Made by a program: the position numbers and the translations under genes. From the NCBI GenBank assembly GCA_964372115.1, contig CAYJPN010000059.1, positions 1-13,864 on the forward strand: 13,864 bases of DNA, written 5' to 3'. The notes under the pieces are model-generated. The model was not told the origin of the DNA, made no database searches, and saw only the letters and a list, made by a program, of their open reading frames with translations. Numbering within the stretch: position 1 is the stretch's first letter; each line of letters begins with the position of its first letter. This document shows, piece by piece, positions 13,344 to 13,864 of the stretch. This DNA comes from CG2-30-36-16 sp964372115 (GTDB lineage Bacteria > Bacteroidota > Ignavibacteria > Ignavibacteriales > Ignavibacteriaceae).

Positions 13344-13366
13344 GCCTTATAACAATCAATTAACCC
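13344..13366 (-). repeat. Putative cassette-boundary site upstream of the unknown gene
   Basis: Minus strand GGGTTAATTGATTGTTATAA followed by GGC shares its layout with the other two module starts: GG[GT]-(A/T)TAA, 6-7 nt, then GTTRTRnGC. Its GTTATAAGGC is complementary at 8 of 10 positions to GCATTATGAC at the 3' end of the same gene (12761-12770). A CGGTGTTGGTGTATGGC stretch just upstream (minus strand, about 13383-13367) resembles the end of copy A, so the exact boundary is ambiguous. Confidence 0.35.
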
Positions 13367-13480
13367 GCCATACACCAACACCGGGGTTGTTTTATTTTTT
13401 ATTTTCTGCCCGGTCATAAAAACCTGTACCTTTCGTTTTTGTAAAAATTCAAAGGTTTTGCGGCTAAAATCGGCTGTACA
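13367..13480. other. Intergenic region between the boundary site and the tandem array
   Basis: AT-rich spacer with short C/G islands (CACCGGGGTTG, CTGCCCGG). It contains the 3' end of one open minus-strand reading frame across the array (stop at 13414-13416). No RNA gene, promoter consensus or recognisable protein was found. Confidence 0.4.
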
Positions 13481-13828
13481 TCAATATTTTTGCTCCGCAA
13501 GATGATTTCGCTCACACGTAAGATGGCTTCGCGCGACCGCAAGATGATTTCGCTCACATGTAAGATGGCTTCGCGCGACTGTAAGATGATTTCGCTCACA
13601 TGTAAGATGACTTCGCTCACATGTAAGATGACTTCGCTCACACGTAAGATGGTTTCGCGCGACTGCAAGATGGCTTCGCGCGACTGTAAGATGATTTCGC
13701 TCACATGTAAGATGATTTCGCTCACATGTAAGATGGCTTCGCGCGACTGTAAGATGGCTTCGCGCGACTGTAAGATGGCTTCGTGCGGCTGCAAGATGGC
13801 TTCGCGCGGCTGCAAGAAACCTTTGCAT
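13481..13828 (-). CDS. Low-complexity ORF of 7-residue repeats (doubtful)
   Basis: 115 codons made almost wholly of repeated ARSHLTV and CERNHLT heptads, the translation of the 21-bp array. ATG at 13828 has a plausible GAGG Shine-Dalgarno 5 nt upstream, which is better than most genes here. However, the array is open in more than one minus-strand frame, because each unit is a multiple of three and lacks stops. A competing frame (13414 to the window edge) reads VSEIILH and SREAILQ repeats. Either could be chance, and I cannot tell whether any protein is made. Confidence 0.25.
   Translation of the reverse strand: MQRFLAAARSHLAAARSHLTVARSHLTVARSHLTCERNHLTCERNHLTVARSHLAVARNHLTCERSHLTCERSHLTCERNHLTVARSHLTCERNHLAVARSHLTCERNHLAEQKY
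13499..13813. repeat. 15 x 21-bp tandem repeat array with two unit types
   Basis: Fifteen uninterrupted 21-bp units, each starting AAGATG. Type A continues GCTTCGCGCGACTGT and type B continues ATTTCGCTCACATGT, with few point changes within a type. In plus-strand order from 13499 the types are B A B A B B B A A B B A A A A; the last two A units carry GGCTGC. There are no spacers. Similar 21-bp arrays coding RSHLT-like peptides occur in other Bacteroidota-type genomes (from memory). Confidence 0.95.
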
Positions 13829-13836
13829 AGTATCCT

Positions 13837-13858
13837 CAACAAAATTGTTGTTTTTTTT
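13837..13858 (+). terminator. Weak terminator-like hairpin beside the array
   Basis: CAACA/TGTTG arms with a 4-nt loop (13837-13850) are followed on the plus strand by TTTTTTTT (13851-13858). The stem is short and AT-rich, and no plus-strand gene precedes it, so function is doubtful. Confidence 0.25.
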
Positions 13859-13864
13859 GTCAAG

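Noticed and set aside
13499..13813. CRISPR array
   Set aside because: Units are contiguous 21-bp repeats without unique spacers, and no cas gene is nearby.

Overview
The window is AT-rich and has weak Shine-Dalgarno signals. One promoter is a clear Bacteroidota-type match (TTTG, 20 nt, TATATTTG). It also carries repeats that I associate with the Bacteroidota/Chlorobi/Ignavibacteria group: GTCTGAAC elements with GxxExxY genes, CTCC-N-GGAG hairpins, and a 21-bp RSHLT-type array. I would place it in the FCB group, possibly Ignavibacteria, but no marker gene settles this. Almost all intact genes read on the minus strand.

Left part (1-4990): a decayed IS5-like transposase (82-590), a VanY-type M15 peptidase (723-1511), an IstB tail and IS21-type end on the plus strand (1628-2016), an SDR-family dehydratase with an unusual C-terminal helical domain (2290-3933) overlapped by a small membrane protein (3923-4339), and an insertion-sequence graveyard (4444-4985) with an IS21-type end and a broken rve integrase. 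A 60-bp sequence is shared by the two graveyards.

Middle part (4990-12217): a Phd/ParE toxin-antitoxin pair with its own promoter, then a five-gene restriction-modification-like operon reading right to left. Its genes are an N6-MTase-like protein, a GxxExxY protein, an Eco57I-type N6-adenine MTase, a KilA-N protein (frameshifted at its 5' end) and a large T5orf172/GIY-YIG plus helicase protein. ATGA overlaps couple GxxExxY to the MTase and KilA-N to the helicase. The GxxExxY gene lies on its own 469-bp element with 15-bp inverted termini. Those termini supply the stop codon of the gene before it and the start codon of the gene after it. A 93-bp gene-less relative forms the 3' end of the MTase gene.

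Right part (12218-13864): a long repeat homologous to one on the other side of the operon, split by a 327-bp MITE with a 9-bp target duplication; an unknown gene broken by one in-frame TAG; and a 15-unit, 21-bp tandem array.

The most interesting structure is the cassette-like arrangement. The toxin-antitoxin pair, the restriction operon and the unknown gene each begin beside a GTTRTRnGC-like site and end just after, or overlapping, the stop codon in a near-complement of that same site (9/10, 9/9 and 8/10 matches). Between modules lie about 217-245-bp repeats with imperfectly complementary ends. This resembles an integron cassette array with oversized attC sites, carrying an unusually large (about 6.1 kb) defence cassette. 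No integrase is in the window, so this remains an inference.
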